This document shows, one piece after another, positions 1 through 11,205 of a DNA stretch of 64,000 nucleotides (position 1 is its first letter; every line of letters begins with the position of its first letter). The position numbers were made by a program, and so were the translations under genes. Origin of the DNA: Xylogone sp. PMI_703 (taxonomy: Eukaryota > Ascomycota > Leotiomycetes); NCBI GenBank assembly GCA_021399445.1, contig JAJTUQ010000019.1, positions 1 to 64,000 of the forward strand. The letters are read 5' to 3'. Below the pieces are notes generated by a model. That model was not told where the DNA came from, did not search any database, and saw only the letters and a program-made list of their open reading frames with translations.

Positions 1-1
1 G

Positions 2-2150
2 AAAGAAGAATTTCGAATAGACCCACAAAAAGTGGCTAATATCAAAGAATAGCCTGAACTAAAGAATGTCAGAAATATTTAGGTATTCAAAAAATTATAC
101 AATTTCTATAAGAAGTATATTCACAAATTCTCGAACATTATAGTATCATTAAATGACTTAACCAAGAAAGACTGAGAATTCAAGTTCGAAAGTAAAGAAC
201 AAGAAGTATAACAGAAACTCAAGGACTAATTCGATAAAAGAATAATCTTGATAATATTTTAAGCAGGACTATTAACGAGAATCGAAGCAAATACATCGAA
301 CGAAGTATTAAGAACAGCTCTAAGTTAACTGTATCTTAACAGAAGATAAAGAATAGTAGCCTTTTACTCAAGAAAGTTTATCCTAGCAAAAAGAAATTAT
401 AACATTTATGACAAAGAATTATTAGTTATCATAAATATATTTAAGACCTAAAAGATATACCTCCTGGGATCAGAGGTAGAAGTATTTACAGATCACCATA
501 ATCTAAGATATTTTACTAATACTAAGATCTTGAACACCAGACAAACTAGATAGTCAGAAGAACTTATATAATATAATTTTAAGATAAGATATATCAAAAG
601 AACTGAAAATGCTAAAACAAATACATTTAACAAAAAACTAAACTACATAGAAAAAGCAGAGCCAGAAGCTAAAACTATCTTCAAGAAAGAAGAAAATAGA
701 ACATTAATATATAATCACTTAGCCCAAGGAACTGCAGATTAGGAATTTGACATAGAATAAACGAAGAAAATAATCTAGGTTATCAAACATAAAGTTAAGG
801 AAACTAAAACCTTATTCCAGAAGCTAAATCCAGACAATAAATAAGAGGAATCTATTGAAGAACCAAGAATATAATTTTACAACGAGAGAATTTATATACC
901 ATAATCTTTAATCAAGAAATTTATTAAATACATATATAATTCACTATTACATGGACATCAAGAAATCGTAAAGATGTACAAACTTCTTAGCCTAAAATTC
1001 TATATACTTAAGTTACGAAAAACAATATAAGAAATCATCAAAATATATGATATATATCATAGAACAAAACTAACATAAAGAATTATATATAAATTACTAT
1101 AATTATTAGAAGTACTAAAAAGACTATAAGAGTTAATAATGATAAACTTCATAGTAGACTTATCATCATCACTAAGTATGAACAACAAGATCTACGACAA
1201 AGTATTGATAATCATAGATAGACTAACTAAGTATAAGATTTTTATACCATGGAAAAATACTTATATAACAAAATAATTAATAAATATACTCATGAACAGA
1301 GTATTCATGATATTTAGATTTCTAAAAAAAATCATCTCTAACAAAGATAAGTTATTTGTATTAAAGTTTTAATAAGTACTCATTATTATGATGAAAATCA
1401 AAACTAAGATAATCACCAAAGGATAAGCATAAACTGACAGAAATACTGAAAAACTAATTCAGACATTTAAACAATATCTTAGGACATATATTAATTATTT
1501 ACAAGATAATTAGGTTAAGTTATTATTAATAATATAATATATATATAACAAAGTAAGATATAATAATATATAAATATTACTTTATTATATAAATTTTGGA
1601 AAAAAGATAAGTATAATATATTTGTAGAAAAAAATATTTAATATAATAATAATAATAAAAGAAAAAGTTAAGCTCATCAAGGAAACATAAGCAGTTATAC
1701 AACAGAACCTAGAGAAAGTCAGAGAAAGAATAAAAAAATATTATAACAAATAACATAAAATAAAACTTATGTTTAAGAAAGAAGATAAAGTATACCTTTT
1801 ACAAAAATTCATCAAAACTAAAAGACCAAACAAATTACTAGATTTCAAGAAGATAAGACTACTAGAAATTGATGAAATGTTAAAACAAATAATGTATAAG
1901 CTAAAATTACTTAAAGATACTAAAATACATTTAGTATTCTATGTTATCATACTAGAACAAGTACTACCAAAAATACCAGTAATCATATACCTAAAAGTAA
2001 AAAATCTTAACCCAGAAAAAAAATACAAAATGAAAAATGTAAAAAGACAAAAGATTTTCAGAAAGAAAGTTCAGTATCTGATCAAATGGAAAGAATATCC
2101 AGAATCAGAAAATACCTAGGAATTAACAAAAAAACTCAAGAACATTTAGT
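2..2150 (+). pseudogene. RIP-mutated gypsy pol: RT C-terminus, RNase H, integrase, chromodomain
   Basis: A single reading frame starting at base 2 stays in register for 2.1 kb. It reads EEFR..DPQKV..IKE, then a stop at 50-52 (TAG) where the family has Trp, then N..NFY.KYIHKFS typical of gypsy RT. RNase H follows (YDKELLVI, then FTDHHNLRYF), then the integrase zinc-binding and core region (LLHGHQEI; the second Cys pair appears as Tyr, a TGC to TAC-type change), and finally a chromodomain with YLIKWKEYP near 2071-2100. Many in-frame stops occur and I found no frameshift. The stretch 1769-2119 is the longest stop-free part and should not be called as a gene. Confidence 0.9.
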
Positions 2151-2180
2151 GAAAAGTTCAGGAATTTAAGGCCAGACATA

Positions 2181-2639
2181 CTAAGTTAGATTGTCCAGCG
2201 TTAAATCATTAGAATAAATCTGATCAAAAGCTTCAAAAAGATTAATAATCTGGGAGTTCGAGAAAATAAGGTTATTTAAGGAAATTATGACTATATAGTC
2301 AGAAACTTCTTGCTCAGTACACTCCTTCTTTTCGGTAATATTTAACTTATTTAAAGTTTTTAAACTATAACGAATTATCTCTTTAGTATATTTCTGCAAA
2401 AACTTTCTTTGTTTCCTTAAACAAGCAAAATGAATAACATTTTCGGTTATAACTTAAGTAGCCTTCTCCTCCTCGGCCTCGAGGTAAGCTTTCTTTTGAT
2501 CTAAAGTGTTTTAAGAAGTCATAGGGATATTCTCATTATTATACGTTTATTGACATAAAACATATTCATTATAATAATTCGACTTAAGAACCATCTTACA
2601 AACCTTATTATTATAGGCATAAAACGTATAAAAAGACAT
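2181..2639 (-). pseudogene. Antisense ORF relic inside the gypsy element
   Basis: On the minus strand, between the chromodomain and the 3' LTR, a frame runs from an ATG at 2639 to a stop at 2181 (152 codons plus stop). It has only three internal stops, all TAA, as C to T change of CAA would give. The frame starts MSFYTFYAYNNKVCKM and keeps GC-rich, coding-like codons in the middle (LEAEEEKA near 2460-2485) within otherwise AT-rich DNA. The product is not recognised. It may be an accessory antisense gene of the element or a chance open frame. Confidence 0.45.
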
Positions 2640-2843
2640 TTTGACTTTATAAATCTAAATATAAGCAGAAAAATTTATAACTTTTTGGTATTTTCGTGAT
2701 TTCTTTCTTTTTACTGTTTTACCCTCTTCAGAATATAAACATTTGAGTAATATGATGGAAAAGAAGAAAAGTCTAAAGAATAATGAGATTGTTCTTATTT
2801 TAATTTTAAGTTTTGGGACAAAGTTAGACTAGAAGGAGAATAA

Positions 2844-3241
2844 TGTCACAAACCACACACAGATGAGGTCAGGCCTGAGGCTCAGTAGCAAAGGCTACAC
2901 AAAGAACCTGACATTACCCTAAGTCACGTGATAGACCCGAAGGACCTAAGGGGTCCAGGGGGTCCACGGACCTGGAGGACCTGGGAGGTCCAGGGGGTCC
3001 ATGGACCTGGGGGACTTGGGGGGTCCAAGGGGTCCTGATATATTTTATTAAATATATAAACCAAACAATTACTTAGATAAAAGCCTCATGTTTAACTTAA
3101 TATACAGATTATTACTTATATAATTATAATTATAATTATATACTATATTATACTAATCCCCGAGCTCTTACCAACCCCCTTACGACCTAATATATACCTG
3201 TACATTCTATAGGACCTAGGTAAAGGCTTAGGTTTGTAACA
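2844..3241 (+). repeat. 3' LTR of the gypsy element
   Basis: The 398-bp LTR is bounded by TGTCACAAACC at 2844 and GGTTTGTAACA ending at 3241. These are inverted copies with one mismatch, which is itself a C/T transition. The purine-rich AGAAGGAGAA lies just upstream, as expected of a polypurine tract priming plus-strand synthesis. Inside are an AT-rich half with TATA-like sequence and a GC-rich block at 2941-3036 made of repeated GGGGTCC and GGACCT units. Confidence 0.75.
2941..3036. repeat. GC-rich GGGTCC/GGACCT repeat block in the LTR
   Basis: Short direct and inverted units of GGGGTCC and GGACCT are packed over about 95 bp. They include the perfect 12-bp palindrome GGTCCATGGACC at 2996-3007. 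The block could fold into several hairpins. It contrasts sharply with the AT-rich, RIP-altered DNA on both sides. Confidence 0.7.
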
Positions 3242-5183
3242 GATTTTATGTAAAAGTAATTAATTATTTAATTTTTTTTGTCAATATTAAGTAAGCCTAG
3301 GCTTGAATGCTTTAGCGAGAATAATAATGGAAATCTAACATTTTAGTTATAATAATATAGTAATCCATAATTGTGACGAAACTCAAATGATAAGTATAAA
3401 AACAAAATATAGAGGGAACTTTTATGAGTACTAAAAACAATGAAATACAAAAGTAAGAACAGAGTAAAAACGAAGGTGTTACAAATTACACTCAAGTTTA
3501 CCTTTATTGTTTAAATTAGTATATTACTAGTATATGTTAATAATAGTGAACTGTTATAAATTAGTTCTAATTCCCTTATGGGCGATAATAGTGGTTATAT
3601 GTAAACAAATAACTAACGCGATATTGACGGATTAGTTATCATATCAAAGTAGCCTTAAGGGTTTCTCAATAAGTCAGCTTTTGGTCTGAATACTTGTCTT
3701 TTATATTTCTATAATCGGGATTATCTTGATTATTATACTTATCACTCGTCGTGCTGTTCTTCGATATATCTTATGGTTTATAAAGTTTAAGAATTTTCAC
3801 TAAAAGGCAAGAGGAGGTTATGATAGATTTAGATTGGTTATACAGCATCTACAGCCCGATTCCTACTGTTACATTAAGTTTATTGCTATAACGTAGACGA
3901 TTTGTGAGGGTGGGTTCGTATATACATTAACCTTAATCAAACGGTTGTTTGTCAGCCTGACACTATTAGAATGATCTACAACACTGAGATAAATTTCAAG
4001 GAGACTAAACATCGTTTCTGTTTTGGGGTTATGATAATCGCGCCGGTGATACTCGCAGTTAAAAGACGACGTGGGGCTTTGTGGAATGTCTAGTAAATGG
4101 AATGTGTTTTCCCTCATCGATTCTTTACCAACAGCATCATGCAAGCAAAAAGCGTATGGTATTCAGTTAACAATTAGTTGCATGTCTTGTTTTGTTTGAA
4201 CTATTTGTCGGTTTCACCATGGGCGGATCTATCATTCTGGATGGAATGGATAGATTTGCAGCTGTTGCGCGGGCGGCGGGTGTTCTCAGGTAGCTGCCGT
4301 AGCACGCCATTGATATCGTGAGGAGAATTGGAGAATTGGCCTCTCGCAACATCTTAGCTACTCCAATGAGAAGAGAAATACTAATGACGCTTTGCAAGGC
4401 CTCAAAATTAATTGGGCCGGGGAATTACTATGGAACAGGGATCGGAGATGGGCGTATTTTAGAACCAATGAAACGAACATCGTTCCCTTGTATTAGAAAT
4501 ATATAACTTTAAAGAGGCTATGTTACATCAATCGTCGGCCAAGCATGTCTGCGGCCAACTTTTTGGAAACTCGCGCTGTTCGTAATCAAGATAGGTAAAA
4601 TATGTTCCAGCTGATACACCAATTTGACGGGGTGGTTGGTGTATGTACGTTAACGCATTTCATCTGTCACATTTACTTGTTTTTATTACGAGCAGAACCA
4701 ATTTTCAGCTGATGCAGAATTAGCCCCACCGCGAGGCTATTACTGTAAGAGAAGCTCTACATGATTAACCAAGGCGAGCGTTTCCCCGAGGATGCCCAGA
4801 GCATTATTCCCTGGCTTAAAGATTGCCAAGCCTGCAGACCGTTCCGAAAGAAGAAATAAGTTTCATCCAAGCTTCGGCTAAAAATCAATGCTCTGGGGAT
4901 AGTCCAGTACGACACCGTGCATACCCGTAATCCATGGCCCTTGCGGATCACGCCCTTCCTCGCATCCATTCACCCACTCCCAACCTCCCTCTTTGATCCA
5001 GGATCGTTGAAGTAAGCTCCGTTCCGTGTGGGAAAGTCTCTCGCGCGGTATCATCCTATCTGTGCTGCCGTCCATATCTGTGGCCTTGTCCTCAGCCGTC
5101 TTACTTCACTCCATCTGATAACCCTCCCATCCATCCCGCCGTGCTCGTTTCCCCAAGATACCCGTCTTTGCCCATCCCTCACC
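3242..5183. other. Intergenic; AT-rich flank of the retroelement, then promoter DNA
   Basis: From 3242 to about 3850 the DNA is AT-rich like the element. From 3850 to 4600 there are only short open stretches on both strands with no recognisable domain. From about 4700 the composition becomes balanced and forms the presumed promoter and 5' UTR of the gene starting at 5184, with pyrimidine-rich stretches near 5080-5180. I see no gene I can support. Confidence 0.5.
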
Positions 5184-7052
5184 ATGAGTGAGACCGGTCG
5201 TCACAAGGCCTGCACGTCCTGTCGAGAGCGGAAGATCAAGTGTGATGGTGGACAGCCTAGGTGTCGTCGGTGTGCGCGCTCCAATGCGCAGTGCTTTTAC
5301 GCGTCGCCCTCGAAGAGGTTCAGCAAGTCCGATGTAGCGTCCAAGCTGGAAAACCTCCAAGCCCGAGTGCGTGAGTACTCCCTCAAATATCTTGTCTTGC
5401 ATCGCAGCTGCGACTGACGAATCTGCTGTGTAATAGAGCAAATGGAGCAGGAGAAGCTCGCCAATGCACTTCATGGTGCACGAACAATTGCGCCCGCGAC
5501 GTCGCGGCCAGTGTATCCCACGTGGCTTCCTCCAACATCATATGGCTCCGAGAGCTTTGCCACTCCTGACTTTGCCCACAGCCTCTGTCTCTATCCCGGA
5601 TTGAGAGAGCATTCATTGCCCACTCCAGGCCCACCAGCTACGCTGGATCCACCATCATCTGAGATGGTGATGTTTTGCTCGGATTCGGGAAGTGATGGGA
5701 GACACGAATCCCCCAATGGCCAGGTTCTGAATCCAGACAGTAGTACCGCGACGAAGGAAAATCCCATAATTCCAGTTCACACGGATGACAGCTCTGTAGA
5801 CCCTGGCATGGCTCATAATTCCGACTTTTCTGAAATACTGGATGATCAATTCGGTTTATCGCTTGAGTGGCGGAGTAATGACACAACTCATGCGCCCTCA
5901 AAACACGACAGTGAGTTTTCTAGACTAGCTAGCAATGCTCATTCACCCCGTAGTAGGAAAAATAGCCAATCTGGTACACCGCAACGCTTCTCGGTGAGGC
6001 GTTCATCCTCAGCCTACGGAACTTCTTCTAACTATGGCACAACTGCACTCTCCAACACATTGGATAATTTTGAACTTGAAAATTCCACTGCCCCGAGCTA
6101 TCCCATGACCCAAAAACGTCGTCGATTGCACATTGGCGGTGGTGGTTTGCAGGGTTTCGGGTATGCTGCTGGAAACTACAATACGGGATATTTTGATATC
6201 AGTCTCGAAAGTAATAACATATCAACCACTTCACAGCAACACAGAGCATCACTGTCTATTACGCAGAGCAATCAAGACTTACCATCTAACGCTAACGCCT
6301 CTTTCACCACCTATTCAAGACAACATTCTATATCTAATGAAGGTCTTCTCTCGCCTATGTCATTCAAGTCTCTGTCGCCTTGTACTAGTTCAATGCGTCG
6401 TAATATTGGCAATGGCATGGCATTCAACGGGATTGTGAAGCTCCGTGGTAAGGAGAATTATCAGGAATGGTATCGAGCTGTTCGGGCTGCGGCTAGGAAG
6501 GAAGGTGTTTGGGACATGTTAACAGGAGACTGTTCCCGGCCTCATCCACCTGGCCCTGGAGCAAGTTTGGCTGAGCAACAAGAATATCATGATAATATAG
6601 TATACTGGAACAGTAAGAGCGAACTAGCCTTGGGCGGAATTGAGGGTAGCCTAGAGAAGTCTGCGCAGGCGTCAGTAGATAACATTGAGTGTCCGCGAGC
6701 CATGTGGCTTAAACTCGAGCGCGATTATAACCCTCTTGGGACAAAGGTCCTCTATGATTTAATGCAGAAGCTTGATACATTAAATCTGAGTGGTGACGTG
6801 GAGAAACTGGCCGATGACTTACGAGAACTGAAGAAGAGGATCGATACCCAGAGGGAGGCTGATGCTCTTCCACACTGGTATTATACTATCAGATTCCTGC
6901 GTTCCCTTGCACCAGCGTACGAAGAGTTTGTATCGAGCATGATGGATCGAGACGCTGCTTCGGGGGATGATAAGCATCGGTTTACGGAGTTAACGTTTGA
7001 GCAGGTCGTATCTAAGGCCATGGCGGAGGAGCAACGTCGTAAGCATGAGTGA
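5184..7052 (+). CDS. Zn2Cys6 DNA-binding domain fused to a copia-type Gag (UBN2-like) domain
   Basis: Exons are 5184-5370 and 5437-7052, giving 600 aa. The 66-bp intron is GTGAGT...TAATAG with a CTGAC branch point, and the start is ACCATGAG. Residues 10-37 form a complete Zn2Cys6 cluster (C10, C13, C20, C27, C30, C37), followed by a basic linker and a predicted short coiled coil at about 45-75, the usual dimerisation arrangement. Residues about 80-385 are Ser/Thr/Asn-rich and low in complexity. Residues about 390-595 resemble the Gag polyprotein domain of copia retrotransposons: LRGKENYQEWYRAVRAAA at its start, then W.KLERDYN, a D.L..L.L.G....L...L..L motif, and a final LTFEQVVSKAMAEEQRRK. 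There is no CCHC knuckle, protease or RT after it. The frame is intact, so this looks like a domesticated Gag joined to a transcription-factor head. Its function is unknown; nuclear DNA binding is inferred from the N-terminus only. Confidence 0.85.
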
Positions 7053-8072
7053 ATTTTAAGGAAGGCTTTGATCTTTACTTTACATTTGGTTAAACTACGA
7101 TACACTAGCAGAAGCTAACATATAGGTTAAAACTGTTATAGATACTCCGTAGATGGCGGTGTGTGGTGCATTGTTAGTATTGCACGCCATGAATAGGGAG
7201 TATGCCAATCCACGTAACATAGTCTCAGATTATAATATAGTTCAGTTCGATTTCTACGGTGGTTCAGATAGAAACAACGCCAATCCGCATCCACGAAGCT
7301 TCCCAAACACATGACATAGACAATCTTTCTATGAAAGACCCCACTGACGCTATAGCGCCCGGCACTCTTGACGGCTCGAGACACCGGGTTATATTGAATT
7401 CTAATTTAGCAGGAATGAATACCACCATACAATATCCACTTCAAGAAAAGGCCTCGATGATGTCTGGATGAGGTGCTCTGCAGCCACGTCCAATTCCGCG
7501 CATTCGTATGGCTCCTAAAGACCATGCGGCTGAAAAATTGCGTATCTAACTGAGTGGATACTGTATGTACATACTCTAAACCGTAAAGTATCCCTGTGTG
7601 GTCCGTCAGTTCAAAAAAGCTTTTTGGGTTTGAAATCGCTATGGAGGCGTGATTTTTCAGCTCGAGCTAACACGAACCGTTCCCGGGCCATGATTCCCAC
7701 CGTTCAGTTTCCACAGTGTGGCGTTGCGGAGAACGCCGTGATTTCAAAGCGCGGCCACAACGATCCTGCAGTCCAATATTTAGACGTGCTCATGTACGTA
7801 ATTGCATACAACTATATTCGCAGGCAATTCGGAGGGTCAAAATCGCGCATGAATATAGTACGCTCCTGCTTCAAGGTCGCATTCAGGTAAAGATTAGGTT
7901 AGTTAGAAAGCTGCTGAAGCGTGGACTGGGTGGTAACTTGTCAAATTGCGTACATTCCAACATTACAATTGTATTTGTAGATACGGCTGCTTCACTTCTG
8001 CTCATTTCGTCATTTAACGGTCATTTTAAGTCATTTACAGTAGATGCGATATAGGTTGCATTGACGATTGCA
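7053..8072. other. Intergenic, no gene recognised
   Basis: Short open stretches exist on the plus strand (7259-7471, 7624-7890, 7716-8054), but none has a recognisable motif, supported splice sites or a family match. I take this as the 3' flank of the fusion gene plus unassigned DNA. Confidence 0.4.
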
Positions 8073-8760
8073 CTATCTAGACTGCCTTTGACATGTGCTT
8101 GCCTGAGACAAGTATCTCTGCATATGGGTATGGACGGTGTGAATCTGCCCCAGAATAGCGAGCGAGCGATCGTTCTTTAAAGCCATTGAAAGTGGAATGG
8201 AGCGTCTGTAGAGACGCCACCGGCGCTGTTGTACTTGGTTGCTCTGGGGATTTTTCAAATATGGTGGCTGCGCAATAAAAGGCAGTCTTTGATTTACAGA
8301 TTTATCCGCGGCGACATCATCAGCTTCCCAAGACACTTGATCTTTGAATTTTCTGGCATCTTTATCTTTGTCCCCGGTAAAGAATCGTGGGAGACCAATT
8401 TCATCCTTGAGAGAGTGATTGAACATGGCAAAATGATCCCGCCAACCAGTACAGGCTACCACGAAATCTGCCTCGACATCCTTGCCGGAGGAAAATTATA
8501 GGTGGCCTCCAGATATGCTTAGTGGGTCGTCGGGAACTACGGACACATCTCCTTCATGGAGAGTTTTCCAGAAATTGATAGATCTCGCTATAAGGTTGTA
8601 CTTGGCAGGCCCTTTCCCTTGCGCCTGCTTGATTTATTTAGTATCAATCTGGATAGTTTTCATAGCCATGTCGCACTGGAGATGCTCCAAAGCAGAATAG
8701 AGATTTCGGATAATCGGAACCGAGCTGTTATTGACAGTCCTCATTTGGAGGTCTTATAGA
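8073..8760 (-). pseudogene. Flavin-binding monooxygenase relic
   Basis: The minus strand encodes the C-terminal half of a fungal flavin-containing monooxygenase. It reads INFWKTLHEGDV, then an in-frame stop near 8500, then DFVVACTGWRDHFAMF (the conserved ACTGW/ATGF segment of these enzymes), SVNQRLPF and RRWRLYRRSIPLSM. Another stop near 8640 interrupts the preceding part. Weaker similarity may reach about 9000. The N-terminal FAD motif (GxGxxG) and a start codon are not found. The gene is a fragment, probably a remnant of a Baeyer-Villiger or FMO-type enzyme. Confidence 0.6.
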
Positions 8761-8992
8761 GTTCCCCAGGTAATGAGGAGGCGAGAAAGATGAGAGGTAT
8801 AGTGGTGTCGATGTTGAGATCTATCAGAGCATGGAGAGACATATTGGATTTCTGACCGTAACACATTAACCAGTTTTGATGGATTGAATATACTAGGTTG
8901 AACCAATGGACTCGGTTGAGTTCAAGCGTGCACATGAGCATGATGAAGAGGACAAGGCTTGAGCGCTGAGCTAGGGTGATCTGGCAAAACAT

Positions 8993-9380
8993 AAATGTGT
9001 ATAAATATATATAATTAGAACCGGTTATATAATTACTAAAATTAGCTTATAACACTCTAATGAAATAAATAATATGTAAAAAGAGTATGTATATTACCAT
9101 AAAATAATATTTATATTTTACATCAATTTACTTCATAAAAACAAAACAGTTACTTGATAAACTAATAATTACAGAAATAGTAGAAAAGTCGTAAAAGGCT
9201 CTGAGATTATATTGAAGTAAAAGTATAATTAGTTAATATGTCTAAATTGAGTTAATTGCAAAGATTTCATTGAGTATTGCATAATACTAATTTGTATACA
9301 ACCGCGAGATGTTATGATGAAGGCCAGTATCAGCGGTTTGATAGCAATTTAGTTAAGCCTGGCGGAGATTTAGTCGTGGC
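8993..9380. other. AT-rich spacer
   Basis: Strongly AT-rich sequence with stops in all frames and no recognisable gene. The composition resembles RIP-altered repeat DNA, but no repeat boundary can be seen. Confidence 0.5.
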
Positions 9381-11031
9381 CTATACTAATATTCGAGCTC
9401 GGCCGCCATAAAATGCCCAGAACGCAGACAGTTGTATGACTACAAGGCTGAAAGCAGTGGCTTTTATATCCTTCCATGCTGAGTTAACTAGTTCAACTTT
9501 TGTAGTCAGTTCGTCTGAGGTGCTTCCATTAACATCGTCGTCCCAAAGGATCCTGCCGGTGGAGTATTTGATTGGTAAAAAGTTGATCCTTTCCCCCCCT
9601 TTAATAATTTCTCCAATTGACCGAGCTTCTCTTCCTTCTGGTAAGGCAGTACCCATAAAGCAAAGAATTTCACGATCCGACTATCCCACTCTTGGACCCT
9701 TGTGATTAGGTTAGAGAACTCTATAATCTTTCTCATACGCGGAATGCGTTTGTCTTGGTAGCTTTTAAAAATAGCCTTTAATGCAGCCCGTGACTGTTTA
9801 CTGTCACATATGTGGTGACTACAGGCCGAAGAAGATTAACAAGAAGTGCAATGCTCTCCATTCCTGAGTTTCCACCTAATGCAATATTAGGTGTGACCTA
9901 TCCCGGTTATAGTTAGCTTTCATTCAAACCATAAACAGTAGATATGGAAGTACCTTATGAGTAGCATCACCCACAAGAACAGTCCGTCCAAAAAACGAAT
10001 GTGATAGTATCCCTTCTTCAATGTCGACTATCTGTCCGCGATACTTTCGCCTCCATAGATCTCCAAAGACAAGGGTTTCAGATAGTGGATGGCTTGTAAC
10101 ACTCAACGCAGCTTTTTCAGCATCGGCATCACTCCAGCGGGGATGAGTGTATTGAGAGTATGGCTTTTTAACACGGAAGAAGACAAAGAAGAATATTCTA
10201 TTAGGCCGAGTACCAATCAAGAAGGAATAACCGTCGTTGTGAACACATGACAACTCGTTTCTAAGGGAGGGTTCGCCAGGTCCCATACCAAGTAGACAAG
10301 TCCAAGATGTCATCATAGCTGTCATGTTCTGTTAGTAAATTGATGTTCGCTTGCTTTTTTAAACAGGAATATAATCGATACCTTTTCTTTCCTTAACATT
10401 TAGTATGCCTGGACTAAGTTTATCCATGTTATCCCACATAGCTTGTCGTACAATGCTATGGATTCCGTCGCATCTTATTAAGATATCCCCCTTTTCTGCT
10501 GTACCGTCGGCTAACGATACTTCAACAGCATCGTAAGTTTCTTTGACGGTAGTGACTCGTTTGTTGAAGAGAATTTTCGTTTTATCTGGGAGCTTATCAT
10601 ATAATGTCTGCAAGAACTCTCGGCGCTCGAAAAGCATCAGTTCATACCCATGACTACAAATCATTAGCTGGATAACTCCTCAACAATCGTGTAGGTAATT
10701 CACTTCTTCCTAATTTCGCCCCAGTAGTCATTCTCCAATAGCTCAGTCCCATCCGGTTTTCGATTAACTAGTCGTTCCATAGGAGATGTGATTTTCATCA
10801 TAGCATATAAACAACCAATTTGTTCTAATATCCTAGCTCCATGAGGATATATTGCAATACTGGCCCCGCTGGGAGGACCAGCCTCCTTCCTTTCTCTAAG
10901 ACAACATGATCAATGGTAGCCCTTGTTGGAATGTGGGATGCCACAAGACCAGTAACCCCACCGTCTACGATGAGGACTCGAAATAGTTTGTCCGCGAAGC
11001 TCGTAGTTCCGTTAGATAGAAGGCCAGGCAT
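9381..11031 (-). pseudogene. PaxM-like FAD-dependent monooxygenase, decayed
   Basis: The order of conserved pieces matches the FAD monooxygenases of indole-diterpene and meroterpenoid clusters (PaxM type), which epoxidise prenyl chains. They are: FRVLIVDGGVTGL (the GxGxxG loop with one Gly changed to Asp), IDHVVLEK, GARILEQIG, a region around 10664-10359 with RREFLQTLYDKLPDKTKIL and IRCDGIHSIVR, then WSDADAEKAA, FGDLW, and FGRTVLVGDATHK (the second FAD motif). The C-terminal part continues with RIPRMRKIIE and WVLPYQ. At least three frame breaks are needed to join these: near 10860-10872, between about 9790 and 9835, and in a run of seven C at 9593-9599. The mutated FAD loop also argues against function. 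A GMC fragment lies just upstream on the same strand. Confidence 0.75.
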
Positions 11032-11205
11032 AGTTTAGCAGAGTAGTAGTACGTGTAAGAATAGAAATAAGGGCTCTTTTATTGGGCTACTTGGAAGGGC
11101 GTCTTCTGCTAATTTATTAACACTACCAGATGCCATATTCGTAGAATACGATGCTGGTCAAATGGAATCCATTGCTCCAGACTGGCTGCTAAAATTATGC
11201 ATATA

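Larger units (their letters stand above)
1..3241 (+). mobile_element. Degenerate Ty3/gypsy (chromovirus) retrotransposon, 3' part
   Basis: The window opens inside the pol gene of a Ty3/gypsy LTR retrotransposon. In order it has the reverse transcriptase 3' end, RNase H, integrase, chromodomain, an antisense ORF relic, a purine-rich tract just before 2844, and a 3' LTR ending at 3241. The 5' LTR, gag and most of RT lie upstream of the window. The DNA is very AT-rich and the frame is broken only by substitutions giving TAA/TAG/TGA, as expected for RIP. The element must be dead. A target-site duplication cannot be tested because the 5' end is missing. Confidence 0.9.

Noticed and set aside
1769..2119. 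116-codon open frame as a separate gene
   Set aside because: It is the last stop-free part of the RIP-mutated pol frame (integrase C-terminus and chromodomain).
4167..4506. Overlapping open stretches on both strands near 4.3 kb
   Set aside because: No recognisable domain, no splice support, and the two strands exclude each other.
7259..8054. Three plus-strand open stretches
   Set aside because: No motif or family resemblance; the sequence is probably intergenic.
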